Of a DNA stretch of 54,158 nt, positions 40,794 through 50,428 are shown one piece after another. This DNA is from an uncultured Rhodospirillales bacterium (GTDB taxonomy: Bacteria > Pseudomonadota > Alphaproteobacteria > Acetobacterales > Acetobacteraceae). Numbering within the stretch: position 1 is the first letter of the stretch; each line of letters opens with the position of its first letter. A program made the position numbers and the translations under genes. The stretch is from contig CAIMOR010000119.1 in NCBI GenBank assembly GCA_903843125.1, positions 1 to 54,158 on the forward strand. The letters are read 5' to 3'. The notes beneath the pieces were generated by a model that saw only the letters and a program-made list of their open reading frames with translations, had not been told where the DNA came from and did not search any database.

Positions 40794-42275
40794 TCAGCCC
40801 AGGTAGCGCGCCCGCAGGTGGTTGGTGAAGGCGCCGGGGTCCAGGGGCTTGCCGGTGGCGTGGCGCAGCAGGTCCTGGAAGCCGAGCCGGCTGCCCTGGC
40901 TGTGGACCTTCTCGCGCAGCCAGCCCATCAGCGGCGCCATCTCGCCGCGGGCCAGGGCGTCCTCCAGCCCCGGCACCGCAGCACGCGCCGCCTGCATCAG
41001 CTGCGCCGCGGCCATGGCGCCCAGCGTGTAGCTGGGGAAGTAGCCGAAGGCGCCATCGTGCCAGTGGATGTCCTGCAGGCAGCCCTGCGCATCATTCGGC
41101 GGCCGCACGCCCAGCAACTGGTGGAAGCCCGCATTCCAGGCTTCCGGCAGGTCGGCCACTGCCAGGTCGCCGCCGATCAGCGCCTGTTCCAGCCGGAAGC
41201 GCAGGATGACGTGGGCGGGATAGGTGATCTCGTCCGCGTCCACCCGGATGAAGCCGCGCGAGACGTGGCGCCACAGCCGACCAAGGTTCTCGGGGGCATA
41301 TTGCGCTGCATCACCCCCGAAGCTGGCCAGCAGTTCCGGCCCGAGAAAACGCAGAAAAGCGTCGCTGCGGCAGGCCTGCATTTCCACGATCAGGCTCTGC
41401 GATTCATGCGCCGCCATGCCGGCCGCCTCGCCTACCGGCTGGCGCGCCCAGGCCGCGGGCAGGTTGCGCTCGTACATCGCGTGCCCGGTCTCGTGCAGCA
41501 CGCCCATCAACGCCTTGGAGACCTCGGTCTCGCTGTAGAAGGTGGTGATGCGGATATCCGTCGGCGTGCCGCCGCAGAACGGGTGCAGCGATTCGTCCAG
41601 GCGGGCGTGGTCGTAGTCCAGCCCGACGCGCTGGCTCAGGCTGCGGCATAACGCCCGCTGCGCCGCCACCGGGAAGGGTCCGCCCAGCGGCAGGGCGGCC
41701 GGGCCACGCGCCTGGCGCTCCTCCACCAGGGGCAGCGCCTCGCGCAGGAAAGCTTCGTAGGCGGTGAAGACCGGCTCGACCTCGGCCGCCGTGACGCCGC
41801 GTTGGTAGCCTTCCATCAGCGCGTCATAGGGGCTGAGGCCCGAGGCCGCCGAGAGCGCCTGCGCCGTCTCCCGCTGCAGCCGCACCACCTCGGCCAGGAA
41901 GGGCTGCACCGCGGCGAAATCGCTGGCCGCCTTGGCGCCGCGCCAGACTTTTTCGCAGGCACTGCTGGCGCGGGTGCTGGCTTCCACCAGGCTGGTCGGC
42001 AGCGCGGTGGCCCGCGCATGGCTGCGGCGCATCAGGTCGAGGTTCGCCGTGTCCCAGTCCCCTGCCGCCGTTGCCTGCGCCAGGTCGTCTGCCACGTCCG
42101 GCGCGGTCAGCAGCTCATGCGCCAACCCCGCCAGCGTCGCCAGTTGCTCACCGCGCGCCGCGCCGCCACCCGGCGGCATCATCGCGGAGGCGTCCCAGCC
42201 CAGCATCGCCCCGGCCTCGCCCAGGGTGGCGATGCGGGCGAAGCGCGTCTTCAGCCGCGCGTAGGCCGCGTTCAT
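40794..42275 (-). CDS. M32 family metallocarboxypeptidase (carboxypeptidase Taq type)
   Basis: This is a 493-residue cytosolic zinc carboxypeptidase of family M32. The zinc motif is L-H-E-T-G-H-A-M-Y-E near residue 261 (H-E-x-x-H), preceded by H-P-F-C-G-G-T-P-T-D-I-R-I-T-T, an M32 signature, and followed by H-E-S-Q-S-L with the third ligand region, then R-V-D-A-D-E-I-T-Y-P-A-H-V near 347. Length is typical (about 500). The start at 42275 has AAGGAGG just upstream and overlaps the SURF1 stop by ATGA. It is the last member of the oxidase cluster, an uncommon neighbour for that set; coupling suggests co-expression, not a known role in oxidase assembly. Confidence 0.95.
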   Translation of the reverse strand: MNAAYARLKTRFARIATLGEAGAMLGWDASAMMPPGGGAARGEQLATLAGLAHELLTAPDVADDLAQATAAGDWDTANLDLMRRSHARATALPTSLVEASTRASSACEKVWRGAKAASDFAAVQPFLAEVVRLQRETAQALSAASGLSPYDALMEGYQRGVTAAEVEPVFTAYEAFLREALPLVEERQARGPAALPLGGPFPVAAQRALCRSLSQRVGLDYDHARLDESLHPFCGGTPTDIRITTFYSETEVSKALMGVLHETGHAMYERNLPAAWARQPVGEAAGMAAHESQSLIVEMQACRSDAFLRFLGPELLASFGGDAAQYAPENLGRLWRHVSRGFIRVDADEITYPAHVILRFRLEQALIGGDLAVADLPEAWNAGFHQLLGVRPPNDAQGCLQDIHWHDGAFGYFPSYTLGAMAAAQLMQAARAAVPGLEDALARGEMAPLMGWLREKVHSQGSRLGFQDLLRHATGKPLDPGAFTNHLRARYLG

Positions 42276-42961
42276 GTGGCCTCCTTCCAGCGCCGCCAGG
42301 TGAAGGCGGCCACCACGCCGACCAGCGTCAGCGCCAGCCCGTACCAGGTCAGCGCATAGCCCAGATGCGGGTTCTCCGGCTTCGGCAGGCTGGTGGCCGG
42401 CACCGGCAGTTGGCTGCCCATCGCCTCCCCCACCGCCACCAGGCCGAAAGGCAGCACGGGCGGGAGACCCAGCGCCTGGCCGATCGCCGACGGGTCGAAG
42501 GTGTAGAACAGCCGCGTCACCGGGTCGTCCTTGGCGGCAACCCAACCGGCCTGCTCGCCTTCGCGGACATAGCCGGTCACCGTCACCTCGCCGGTCGGCC
42601 GGTTGATCGGCTGGGTCCGGTCCAGCGGCACCCAGCCACGGAGCACCAGCAGTGGCGGCTGGCCCGGGCGCAGCAGCGGTGTGACCAGTTGCGCCCCCAT
42701 GCGGCTGCCGCGCACCTCGGCGCCCAGCAGCACCTCGCGTTCATTGTCGAGCCGTCCGGTCACCTGCAGGCGGGTCCAGGGCTGCGGCAGCGCGGCATCC
42801 AGCGGCACCGGCGCGGCATGCTCGGCAGCGGCCAGCTGGGCCAGCACGGCTTCCTTCCAGTGCAGCCGCCGCACCTGCCAGGTGCCGAGCGCCAGCAGCA
42901 CCGCCAGCACCGGGAGTGCCGCCAGCAAGGGCCAGAACACCGGCAAACCGCGCTTGCTCAG
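42272..42961 (-). CDS. SURF1 family cytochrome oxidase assembly protein
   Basis: This is a protein of about 229 residues that helps insert haem into subunit I of aa3-type oxidase. It has the SURF1 layout: an N-terminal membrane helix (L-A-A-L-P-V-L-A-V-L-L-A-L-G-T-W-Q), a soluble periplasmic region with G-W-V-P near 115 and F-Y-T-F-D near 173, and a C-terminal helix (W-Y-G-L-A-L-T-L-V-G-V-V-A-A-F). The start is uncertain. A CTG at 42961 overlaps the DUF983 stop (CTGA), has GGGGGAG 8-9 bases upstream and gives the proper positive N-terminus (S-K-R-G); the next normal candidates, TTG 42946 and GTG 42940, would remove the basic residues. Confidence 0.85.
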   Translation of the reverse strand: MSKRGLPVFWPLLAALPVLAVLLALGTWQVRRLHWKEAVLAQLAAAEHAAPVPLDAALPQPWTRLQVTGRLDNEREVLLGAEVRGSRMGAQLVTPLLRPGQPPLLVLRGWVPLDRTQPINRPTGEVTVTGYVREGEQAGWVAAKDDPVTRLFYTFDPSAIGQALGLPPVLPFGLVAVGEAMGSQLPVPATSLPKPENPHLGYALTWYGLALTLVGVVAAFTWRRWKEAT

Positions 42962-43323
42962 GACTCGATCTCCCCCTGGCGATGCCGCCATTGCGCCGCG
43001 GCCAGGGCGGCCTTGGCCACGCGCATGACCCAGATGGCCAGCGCCAGGACCGGCAGCGGCCAGACCACCGCATGAACCCAGAGCGGCGGCTGGTACTTCA
43101 CGTCCACCACGATGACGCTGATGATGGCCAGCGTGCCGACGATGAAGATGCCGGCCACCGCGGCGCCGTCGCCAGCGTCGTAGGGCGTCAGCGGCAAGCC
43201 GCAACTGCTGCAGGCCGGCCGGAACCGCAGCAGCCCGGAATACAAAGGGCCGCGCCCGCAACGCGGACAGCGGCCCAGAAGTGCGGTCTGGAGGAGCGGG
43301 GCTCCTCCCCCCGATGCGGTCAT
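42958..43323 (-). CDS. DUF983 family protein
   Basis: This is a 121-residue protein with an N-terminal zinc-ribbon-like segment, C-P-R-C-G-R-G-P-L-Y ... C-S-S-C-G near residues 20-42, and two membrane helices (about 58-80 and 85-106). It is the DUF983 family, found in alphaproteobacteria beside cytochrome oxidase genes and likely to act in oxidase assembly or membrane quality control, though the exact role is not known. The ATG at 43323 lies 4 bases past the ctaE stop, so translation is tight. Its TGA stop overlaps the presumed CTG start of the SURF1 gene. Confidence 0.88.
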   Translation of the reverse strand: MTASGGGAPLLQTALLGRCPRCGRGPLYSGLLRFRPACSSCGLPLTPYDAGDGAAVAGIFIVGTLAIISVIVVDVKYQPPLWVHAVVWPLPVLALAIWVMRVAKAALAAAQWRHRQGEIES

Positions 43324-43327
43324 GGCA

Positions 43328-44212
43328 TCAATGCGAGACGATCTCGCCCGCGCCCCACCAGTAGATGGCGACGAACAGGAACAGCCAGACCACGTCAACG
43401 AAGTGCCAGTACCAGGCCGCCGCCTCGAGGCCGAAATGGCGCTGCGGGGTGAAATGGCCGGCCAGCGAGCGGAAGAAGCACACCGTCAGGAAGATGGTGC
43501 CGACGATGACGTGGAAGCCGTGGAAGCCGGTGGCCAGGAAGAAGGTGGAGGGATAGACGCCGCCGCCGGCGAAGGCGAAGGGCGCTTCCGAATACTCGAT
43601 GGCCTGGCAGGTGGTGAAGGCGAGGCCGAGCAGGATGGTGATGCCCAGGCCGAGCTTCAGGTGGGCGCGATTGCCCTCGATCAGCGCGTGGTGCGCCCAG
43701 GTCACCGTGCAGCCCGAGAGCAGCAGGATCATGGTGTTCAGGAAGGGCAGGCCGAAGGGGTCAAAGGTCTTCACCCCGTGCGGCGGCCACACCGCCGGCG
43801 TGGTGCCGTGCGCCGCCACCGTCGCCGGGTCCATGCTCAGCACGTGGTCGGGGTACAGCGCGAAGTGGAAATAGGCCCAGAAGAAGGCGACGAAGAACAT
43901 CACTTCCGAAGCGATGAACAGCGTCATGCCGTAGCGCAGGCCGATCCGCACGATGGCGGTGTGCAGGCCCGGGGTATGGGCCTCCTTCACCACGTCGCGC
44001 CACCACATGAACATGGTCAGCAGCACGCCGGCCAGGCCGACGAAGAACACCCAGCGCGTGCCGTAATGCGCGTTCAGGATGATGCCGGAGACCAGCGCGC
44101 CGCCGGAAAAGGCACCAACCAGCGGCCAGGGCGACGGGTCGACGAGGTGATAGGGATGCTTGTGCGGGGGCGCAATTTCGCCGTCCGCGGTGACTGTGGT
44201 GCTCGTGGCCAT
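43328..44212 (-). CDS. ctaE: Cytochrome c oxidase subunit III
   Basis: This is a 294-residue subunit III of aa3-type oxidase with seven membrane helices. Characteristic strings are H-P-Y-H-L-V-D-P-S-P-W-P near the start, M-W-W-R-D-V-V-K-E, S-E-V-M-F-F-V-A-F-F-W-A-Y-F near 105, L-N-T-M-I-L-L-L-S-G-C-T-V-T-W-A-H-H near 163, T-G-F-H-G-F-H-V near 234, and Y-W-H-F-V-D-V-V-W-L-F-L-F near 270. It stabilises the catalytic core and keeps proton uptake stable. It lies after ctaG in the cluster with a 148-base gap, longer than elsewhere in the set, which holds short hairpins (for example 5-bp ACCCC/GGGGT arms near 44249) but no gene. Confidence 0.97.
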   Translation of the reverse strand: MATSTTVTADGEIAPPHKHPYHLVDPSPWPLVGAFSGGALVSGIILNAHYGTRWVFFVGLAGVLLTMFMWWRDVVKEAHTPGLHTAIVRIGLRYGMTLFIASEVMFFVAFFWAYFHFALYPDHVLSMDPATVAAHGTTPAVWPPHGVKTFDPFGLPFLNTMILLLSGCTVTWAHHALIEGNRAHLKLGLGITILLGLAFTTCQAIEYSEAPFAFAGGGVYPSTFFLATGFHGFHVIVGTIFLTVCFFRSLAGHFTPQRHFGLEAAAWYWHFVDVVWLFLFVAIYWWGAGEIVSH

Positions 44213-44360
44213 TGCGCGTCCTGGTCGTTACATGGCGAGGCAAAGACCCCTTTCGGGGTTCTGCCGTTCGGCTGGCATCAATCCCGAAAACGGGTTCCGG
44301 ATCAAGCCCGCCCGGGGCGATTTGCCGGCCCCGGTGGCCGGCGCGGCAAGGATTTAACCT

Positions 44361-44951
44361 TCAGCGCACCAAGGGGCCGACATGCGGGCCGGCATTGGCC
44401 AGCGCACCGCTGCGCGCGGCGTCCTCCAGCGTGCGGAAGAAGGTGTAGTTGATGGTGATGGTGCGGATTCCCGCGGTATTCGGGTCGCGTGCAATTTCCG
44501 GGTCCACCCAGAAGGTCAGCGGCATCTCCGCCTGCTGGCCCGCCGCCAGGGTCTGTTCGTTGAAGCAGAAGCAGGCGGTCTTGTGGAAATAGCGGCCCAC
44601 CACTTCCGGCGTGACGTTGTAGGTGGCAACGCCGGTGGTCGCCTCGGTCGCCGTGCTGGCAGCGGTGTAGAAGGCCATGCCTTCCTCGCCGACGCGCAGT
44701 GGCATGCTGCGGCGCTCCGGCGCGAAGTGCCAGGGCAGCCCGGGGTTGACGTTGGCGTTGAAGCGGATGGTCAGCGTGACATCGCCGGCACCGGGCGCCG
44801 CGGCTGCCCCTTCCTGCACCGTGCCGTTGTAGCCGGTGGCCTGGCAGAACATGCGGTACAGCGGCACAGAGGCGAAGGCCAACCCGACCATGCCGGCGAC
44901 GAAGCCGGCGACGCCCATCGCCATCACCCGGTTGCGGCGCTGCAGGTCCAT
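44361..44951 (-). CDS. ctaG: Cytochrome c oxidase assembly protein CtaG (Cox11 type)
   Basis: This 196-residue protein delivers copper to the CuB site of subunit I. A single N-terminal membrane anchor (about 12-30) is followed by the periplasmic immunoglobulin-like domain with the Cox11 copper motif C-F-C-F (K-T-A-C-F-C-F-N-E-Q) and L-Y-R-M-F-C-Q-A-T-G-Y-x-G-T near residue 35. The C-terminus (T-I-T-I-N-Y-T-F-F) is conserved in the family. It starts 9 bases after the stop of the small 42-residue gene and precedes ctaE, the standard alphaproteobacterial order. Confidence 0.97.
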   Translation of the reverse strand: MDLQRRNRVMAMGVAGFVAGMVGLAFASVPLYRMFCQATGYNGTVQEGAAAAPGAGDVTLTIRFNANVNPGLPWHFAPERRSMPLRVGEEGMAFYTAASTATEATTGVATYNVTPEVVGRYFHKTACFCFNEQTLAAGQQAEMPLTFWVDPEIARDPNTAGIRTITINYTFFRTLEDAARSGALANAGPHVGPLVR

Positions 44952-44960
44952 TCGGCGGCC

Positions 44961-45089
44961 TCAGTGATGCACGAACTTGGCGATGGTGATGAAGTAGAAC
45001 AGCACCACCAGCGCACCCAGCGCCCCGAGCATGGCCCAGTTGCGCTGCCGGCGGCGGCGGTCGAAGGCGGCTCTCTCGTCGGGGGTCAT
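44961..45089 (-). CDS. CoxF-like microprotein in the oxidase cluster, 42 residues
   Basis: This is a single-helix membrane microprotein: a basic N-terminus ([15 protein letters not shown]), one hydrophobic span (residues 19-34) and a short end (A-K-F-V-H-H). Between ctaB and ctaG many alphaproteobacteria have such a tiny gene, called coxF or left unannotated, thought to help oxidase assembly. The ATG at 45089 overlaps the ctaB stop by ATGA and the stop lies 9 bases from the ctaG start, so it is almost certainly translated. It is easily missed because it is so short. Confidence 0.85.
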   Translation of the reverse strand: MTPDERAAFDRRRRQRNWAMLGALGALVVLFYFITIAKFVHH

Positions 45090-46036
45090 CGCAGCACCAG
45101 GTGTTCGGCCGCCAGCGCCGCGAACAGCAGCGCCAGGTACAGCAGGGAGAAGCGAAAGGTTCGGCGCGCCGGCGCGTCATTGGTCAGGCTGCGGCCGGTG
45201 GCGTCCTGCGGATCCCGCCACACCGAAACAGCGTAGTACAGGAAGATCAGCCCGAGTCCGCCGGCCACCACGGCATAGGCCGGCCCGGCAAACCCCAGCA
45301 GCCAGGGCGCCAGCCCGAACGGGGCGAGCACCACGGTATAGAGCAGGATCTGGCGCCGGGTTTCCCGCGCACCGGCGACCACCGGCAGCATCGGCACGCC
45401 GGCATTCTCGTAGTCGATCTGCGCCCAGAGGCTCAGCGCCCAGAAATGCGGCGGGGTCCAGAGGAAGATGATGGCGAACAGCACCAGCGGCTCCAGCGTC
45501 ACGTTGCCGGTGACCGCCGCCCAGCCGATGATCGGGGGGAACGCGCCCGCCGCCCCGCCGATGACGATGTTCTGCGGCGTCCGCCGCTTCAACCAGATGG
45601 TGTAGACGAAGACGTAGAAGCCGATGCTGAAGGCAAGCGCGGCGGCGGCGACCCAGTTGGTCGCCAGCCCCATGACGCAGACCGACATGGCGCCCAGGAA
45701 GATGCCGTAGCCCAGCGCCGCGCCAGGCTCGATCCGCCCCGCCGGAATGGGCCGCGACCGGGTGCGCCGCATGATCGCGTCGATGTCACGGTCGTACCAC
45801 ATGTTGATGGCACCCGCGGCGCCGGCCGCGACGGCGATGCACAGGATGGCGGTGACGGCCAGCACCGGGTGCAGATAGCCCGGAGCCACCAGCAGACCAA
45901 CCAGCCCGGTGAAGACGACCAGCGTCATCACCCGCGGCTTGAGCAGCTGGAACCAGTCGCCCACCTCGGACGGGTTCGCGGAATAGGGAAGGGGGGCAGA
46001 GCCCCCCTTCGTGCTGTCGGCAATGGCCTGGCTCAT
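45086..46036 (-). CDS. ctaB: Protohaem IX farnesyltransferase (haem O synthase)
   Basis: This is a 316-residue UbiA-family prenyltransferase that adds a farnesyl group to haem B to give haem O, the precursor of haem A. It has about nine membrane helices. The catalytic aspartate motif [12 protein letters not shown]-x-R-T near residue 85 and [14 protein letters not shown] near 155, plus [10 protein letters not shown] near 200, are all present. The ATG at 46036 has AGGGG upstream; the frame is open further into ctaD, but earlier starts add an Arg-rich non-family stretch. It follows ctaD by 25 bases. Confidence 0.97.
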   Translation of the reverse strand: MSQAIADSTKGGSAPLPYSANPSEVGDWFQLLKPRVMTLVVFTGLVGLLVAPGYLHPVLAVTAILCIAVAAGAAGAINMWYDRDIDAIMRRTRSRPIPAGRIEPGAALGYGIFLGAMSVCVMGLATNWVAAAALAFSIGFYVFVYTIWLKRRTPQNIVIGGAAGAFPPIIGWAAVTGNVTLEPLVLFAIIFLWTPPHFWALSLWAQIDYENAGVPMLPVVAGARETRRQILLYTVVLAPFGLAPWLLGFAGPAYAVVAGGLGLIFLYYAVSVWRDPQDATGRSLTNDAPARRTFRFSLLYLALLFAALAAEHLVLR

Positions 46037-46061
46037 GTAGCAACCCCTGCGTTCATCCGCC

Positions 46062-47717
<1,656 letters not shown>

Positions 47718-48647
47718 TTACCGGCGGGCCTCCGCGATCTGCAAGGTTGTGCCGGCCGGCGCTTCCGCAACGGCCAAAGCGGTCGCCGCAACGGCGGGGG
47801 CATCGGCCGAGGCGAGGCGCTTCTTCGCGTCCTCGACCCAGGCCTGGAATTCGGCGGCGGGCACGGCCCGCACCGCAATCGGCATCATCGAATGGTTGGT
47901 GCCGCAGATCTGGTTGCACTGGCCGTAGAAGATGCCCTCGCGGTCGGCGCGGAACCAGGTCTCCAGCGCGCGGCCGGGAATGGTGTACTTCTGCACGCCG
48001 AGCGACGGCACGAAGAAGCTGTGGATCACGTCCTGCCCGGTGGTGATCACGCGGATATTGGCGCCCACCGGCACCACCAGCGGTTCATCCACGGAAAGGT
48101 TGCGGATCTGGCCGGCGGCCGGGTTGATGTCCTCGGCCAGGATAGCGCGGCTGTCGAAGGCCAGGCCGCCCTGGTCCGGGTATTCGTAATGCCAGTACCA
48201 CTGGCGGCCCTGCACGTTGATCGTCAGGTCGGCCTCGCGGGCGCGGTCCTCGTAATAGACCAGCCGGAAGGACGGAATGGCGATGACCACCAGGATCAGC
48301 ACCGGGATCACCGTCCAGGCAATCTCCAGACCGGTATGGTGGCTGGTCTTCGACGGCACCGGGTTGGCGCGGGCGTTGAACTTCACCACCACCAGCGCCA
48401 GCAGGATGAAGACGAACACCGTGATGGCGATGATGATGTAGAGCACCAGGTCATTGAACTCGTGGATGCGCTCCTTGAGCACGCCCCCGGCTTCCTGCAG
48501 GCCGATGCCCCAGGGCACCGGCGCACCAATCATCTGTTCGGCCGCCGCAGCGGCATTCATCGCGGAGCCCATAAAGAAGGTCAGTGCCGCCAGGGTGGCC
48601 ATCGCCGCCCCCGTAAGCCTGAACCAGCGCCCGATCACACGTTGCAT
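47718..48647 (-). CDS. ctaC: Cytochrome c oxidase subunit II
   Basis: This is the 309-residue CuA-containing subunit II that accepts electrons from cytochrome c. A signal/anchor helix (12-36) is followed by two membrane helices (about 65-90 and 108-130), then the CuA cupredoxin domain with W-Y-W-H-Y-E-Y-P near 150, H-S-F-F-V-P-S-L-G near 214 and Y-G-Q-C-N-Q-I-C-G-T-N-H-S-M-M near 250, which supplies both Cys, His and Met ligands. The C-terminus is an Ala-rich tail with no haem-binding CXXCH. The ATG at 48647 begins M-Q-R-V-I-G. It is the first gene of the oxidase cluster. Confidence 0.97.
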   Translation of the reverse strand: MQRVIGRWFRLTGAAMATLAALTFFMGSAMNAAAAAEQMIGAPVPWGIGLQEAGGVLKERIHEFNDLVLYIIIAITVFVFILLALVVVKFNARANPVPSKTSHHTGLEIAWTVIPVLILVVIAIPSFRLVYYEDRAREADLTINVQGRQWYWHYEYPDQGGLAFDSRAILAEDINPAAGQIRNLSVDEPLVVPVGANIRVITTGQDVIHSFFVPSLGVQKYTIPGRALETWFRADREGIFYGQCNQICGTNHSMMPIAVRAVPAAEFQAWVEDAKKRLASADAPAVAATALAVAEAPAGTTLQIAEARR

Positions 48648-48755
48648 CGCGTGTCCCGTCCCCAAGCGGCGTCCGCCGATCGTCCAAAGAAACCGCCGAC
48701 GCGCAAGGCGCGACCAACGGGCCGCCCCCGGCGAAACCGGAAGCAACATGCGCGG

Positions 48756-48833
48756 ACCATAGTCGCGCCTGCTGTGTGCCACAAGTGAGCGGCCGACTAT
48801 TCTCCGCCGCCACAGCGCCACCATAGTCGCGCC
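48756..48833. repeat. Two 14-bp direct repeats in the ctaC-mntH divergent gap
   Basis: ACCATAGTCGCGCC occurs twice, at 48756-48769 and 48820-48833, 64 bases apart; a related core lies between them in the opposite orientation, GGCCGACTAT at 48791-48800. They are about 110-185 bases upstream of ctaC and 245-320 bases upstream of mntH. Long exact repeats in a 430-base regulatory gap suggest binding sites for a transcription factor of the oxidase cluster; the factor is unknown. The rest of the gap holds no gene. Confidence 0.6.
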
Positions 48834-48990
48834 GGCGCAGCGGGCTGGTACGGCGCCGGGCGAACGACGCAGCCAGCGCCGCACCTTCCCGCTGCGGCAG
48901 GCCTGGCTGTGAATGCCAAACTGCTGCAGCCTTGCGACAACACGGCCGGCCCGGCACAACGGCCTTGACAGGCGGGAGCGCCGTGCGCAA

Positions 48991-49065
48991 CTGCAGGGCT
49001 CCGCCGCTAAGGCGCTGGAATATCAAGGGAAGCCCTGCAGAATTGAACACCCGCCGATCCCTTGA
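48991..49065 (+). promoter_or_regulatory. Structured mntH leader with crossing inverted repeats
   Basis: Two perfect inverted repeats interlock. A is CTGCAGGGCT (48991-49000) with AGCCCTGCAG (49031-49040). B is TCAAGGGA (49023-49030) with TCCCTTGA (49058-49065). The order A-B-A'-B' means they form either a pseudoknot or mutually exclusive hairpins. A small hairpin CGCC/GGCG (49002-49014) sits inside A. B' ends 12 bases before the mntH ATG, over the ribosome-binding region, where no classical Shine-Dalgarno is seen. A TTGACA at 48965 could begin the promoter. The layout suggests RNA control of translation; it does not match the yybP-ykoY Mn riboswitch as I know it. Confidence 0.6.
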
Positions 49066-49077
49066 CGCCAGCCGGCC

Positions 49078-50394
49078 ATGCTGACCCGGCCCGACGCCGC
49101 TGCGCCACCGGCGGTCAGCCTGCCCGAGATGCATCGCAGCGTGGCCACACCCGCCGGCGCCGGCCGGCTGCGTCGTCTGCTGGCCTTCATCGGGCCCGGC
49201 TACCTGGTCGCGGTCGGCTACATGGACCCTGGCAACTGGGCCACCGCGCTCGCCGGTGGTTCGGCGTTCGGCTACACGCTGCTCTGCGTGGCGCTGCTGT
49301 CCTCGCTGATGGCGATGCTGCTGCAGGCATTGTGCGCGCGCGTCGGCATCGCCACCGGGCGCGACCTGGCGCAGCTCTGCCGCGAGCGGTTTCCGCGCCC
49401 CGTCAACTGGGCGCTGTGGCTGCTGGCGGAGGTGGCGATCTGCGCCACCGACCTGGCCGAGCTGATCGGTACCGCCATTGCGCTCGAATTACTTTTTGGT
49501 ATCCCGCTGCTGCTCGGCGTGGTGCTGACCGCCGCCGATGCGCTGCTGGTGCTGTGGCTGCAACACAAGGGCGTCCGTTGGCTGGAGGCGCTGGTCGCCG
49601 GGCTGATCCTCGGCGTCTTCGCCTGCTTCGCCATCCAGCTGGCCATGGCGCAGCCGATCTGGCGCGAGGTGCTGGCCGGCTACTTCCCCAGCCGCGACAT
49701 CCTGACCAACGAGGCGATGCTCTACATTGCCATCGGCATCCTCGGCGCCACGGTCATGCCGCACAACCTGTACCTGCACACCGCCGTGGTGCAGTCCCGC
49801 ATCGTCGCGCCGGAGGCGCGTGGCGAAGCCATCCGCTTCGCCAGCATCGACAGCACGGTGGCGCTGTGCCTGGCACTGCTGGTCAACTCCGCCATCCTGA
49901 TCACCGCGGCCGCGGTGTTCCATGCCGGCGGCCGCACCGAAGTGGCGGAGATCCAGCAAGCCTACGTGCTGCTGGCGCCGATGGTCGGCAGCACCGTGGC
50001 GGCGACGCTGTTCGCGCTGGCGTTGCTGCTGTGCGGGTTGAACGCCACGGTCACCGCCACCCTGGCGGGCCAAGTGGTGATGGAGGGCTTCCTCGGGGTG
50101 CGGCTGCCGCCGCCGATACGCCGGCTGATCACCCGCGGCGTCGCCATCGTGCCCGCGGTGGTGGTGACGGCGCTGCAGGGGGAAAGCGGCACGGCGCGGC
50201 TGCTGATCCTGTCGCAGGTGGTGCTCAGCCTGCAACTGCCCTTCGCGGTCATTCCGCTCATGCTGGTGGCCGGGGACCGCAAGCGGTTGGGTGCGCTGGT
50301 GGCGCCGCGCTGGCAGGTGCTGCTGGGCTGGGCGGCGGCGGCGCTGATCGTGGCGCTGAATGTCAAGTTGCTGACGGGAATGGCCGGGTTTTAG
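49078..50394 (+). CDS. mntH: NRAMP-type Mn(II)/divalent metal transporter
   Basis: This is a 438-residue proton-coupled metal importer with eleven membrane helices. The metal-binding helix 1 motif [10 protein letters not shown] is near residue 48-56 and the helix 6 motif V-M-P-H-N-L-Y-L-H is near 227, as in bacterial NRAMPs, where the Asp, Asn and Met bind Mn(II). Length is a little above MntH of E. coli (412). Start: ATG 49078 (M-L-T-R-P-D), which directly follows the structured leader and lacks a clear Shine-Dalgarno. No MntR or MntS gene is nearby. In alphaproteobacteria, mntH is usually under Mur/Fur; I see no clear box in the leader. Confidence 0.95.
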   Translation: MLTRPDAAAPPAVSLPEMHRSVATPAGAGRLRRLLAFIGPGYLVAVGYMDPGNWATALAGGSAFGYTLLCVALLSSLMAMLLQALCARVGIATGRDLAQLCRERFPRPVNWALWLLAEVAICATDLAELIGTAIALELLFGIPLLLGVVLTAADALLVLWLQHKGVRWLEALVAGLILGVFACFAIQLAMAQPIWREVLAGYFPSRDILTNEAMLYIAIGILGATVMPHNLYLHTAVVQSRIVAPEARGEAIRFASIDSTVALCLALLVNSAILITAAAVFHAGGRTEVAEIQQAYVLLAPMVGSTVAATLFALALLLCGLNATVTATLAGQVVMEGFLGVRLPPPIRRLITRGVAIVPAVVVTALQGESGTARLLILSQVVLSLQLPFAVIPLMLVAGDRKRLGALVAPRWQVLLGWAAAALIVALNVKLLTGMAGF

Positions 50395-50428
50395 CGCGTC
50401 GGCGGCTCAGCCGGGTGGCGTCGCAACC

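Noticed and set aside
48991-49065. Known yybP-ykoY manganese riboswitch in the mntH leader
   Set aside because: The conserved GGGGAGTAG-type and AACATACTC-type segments that I know from that class are not present; only the crossing inverted repeats are.
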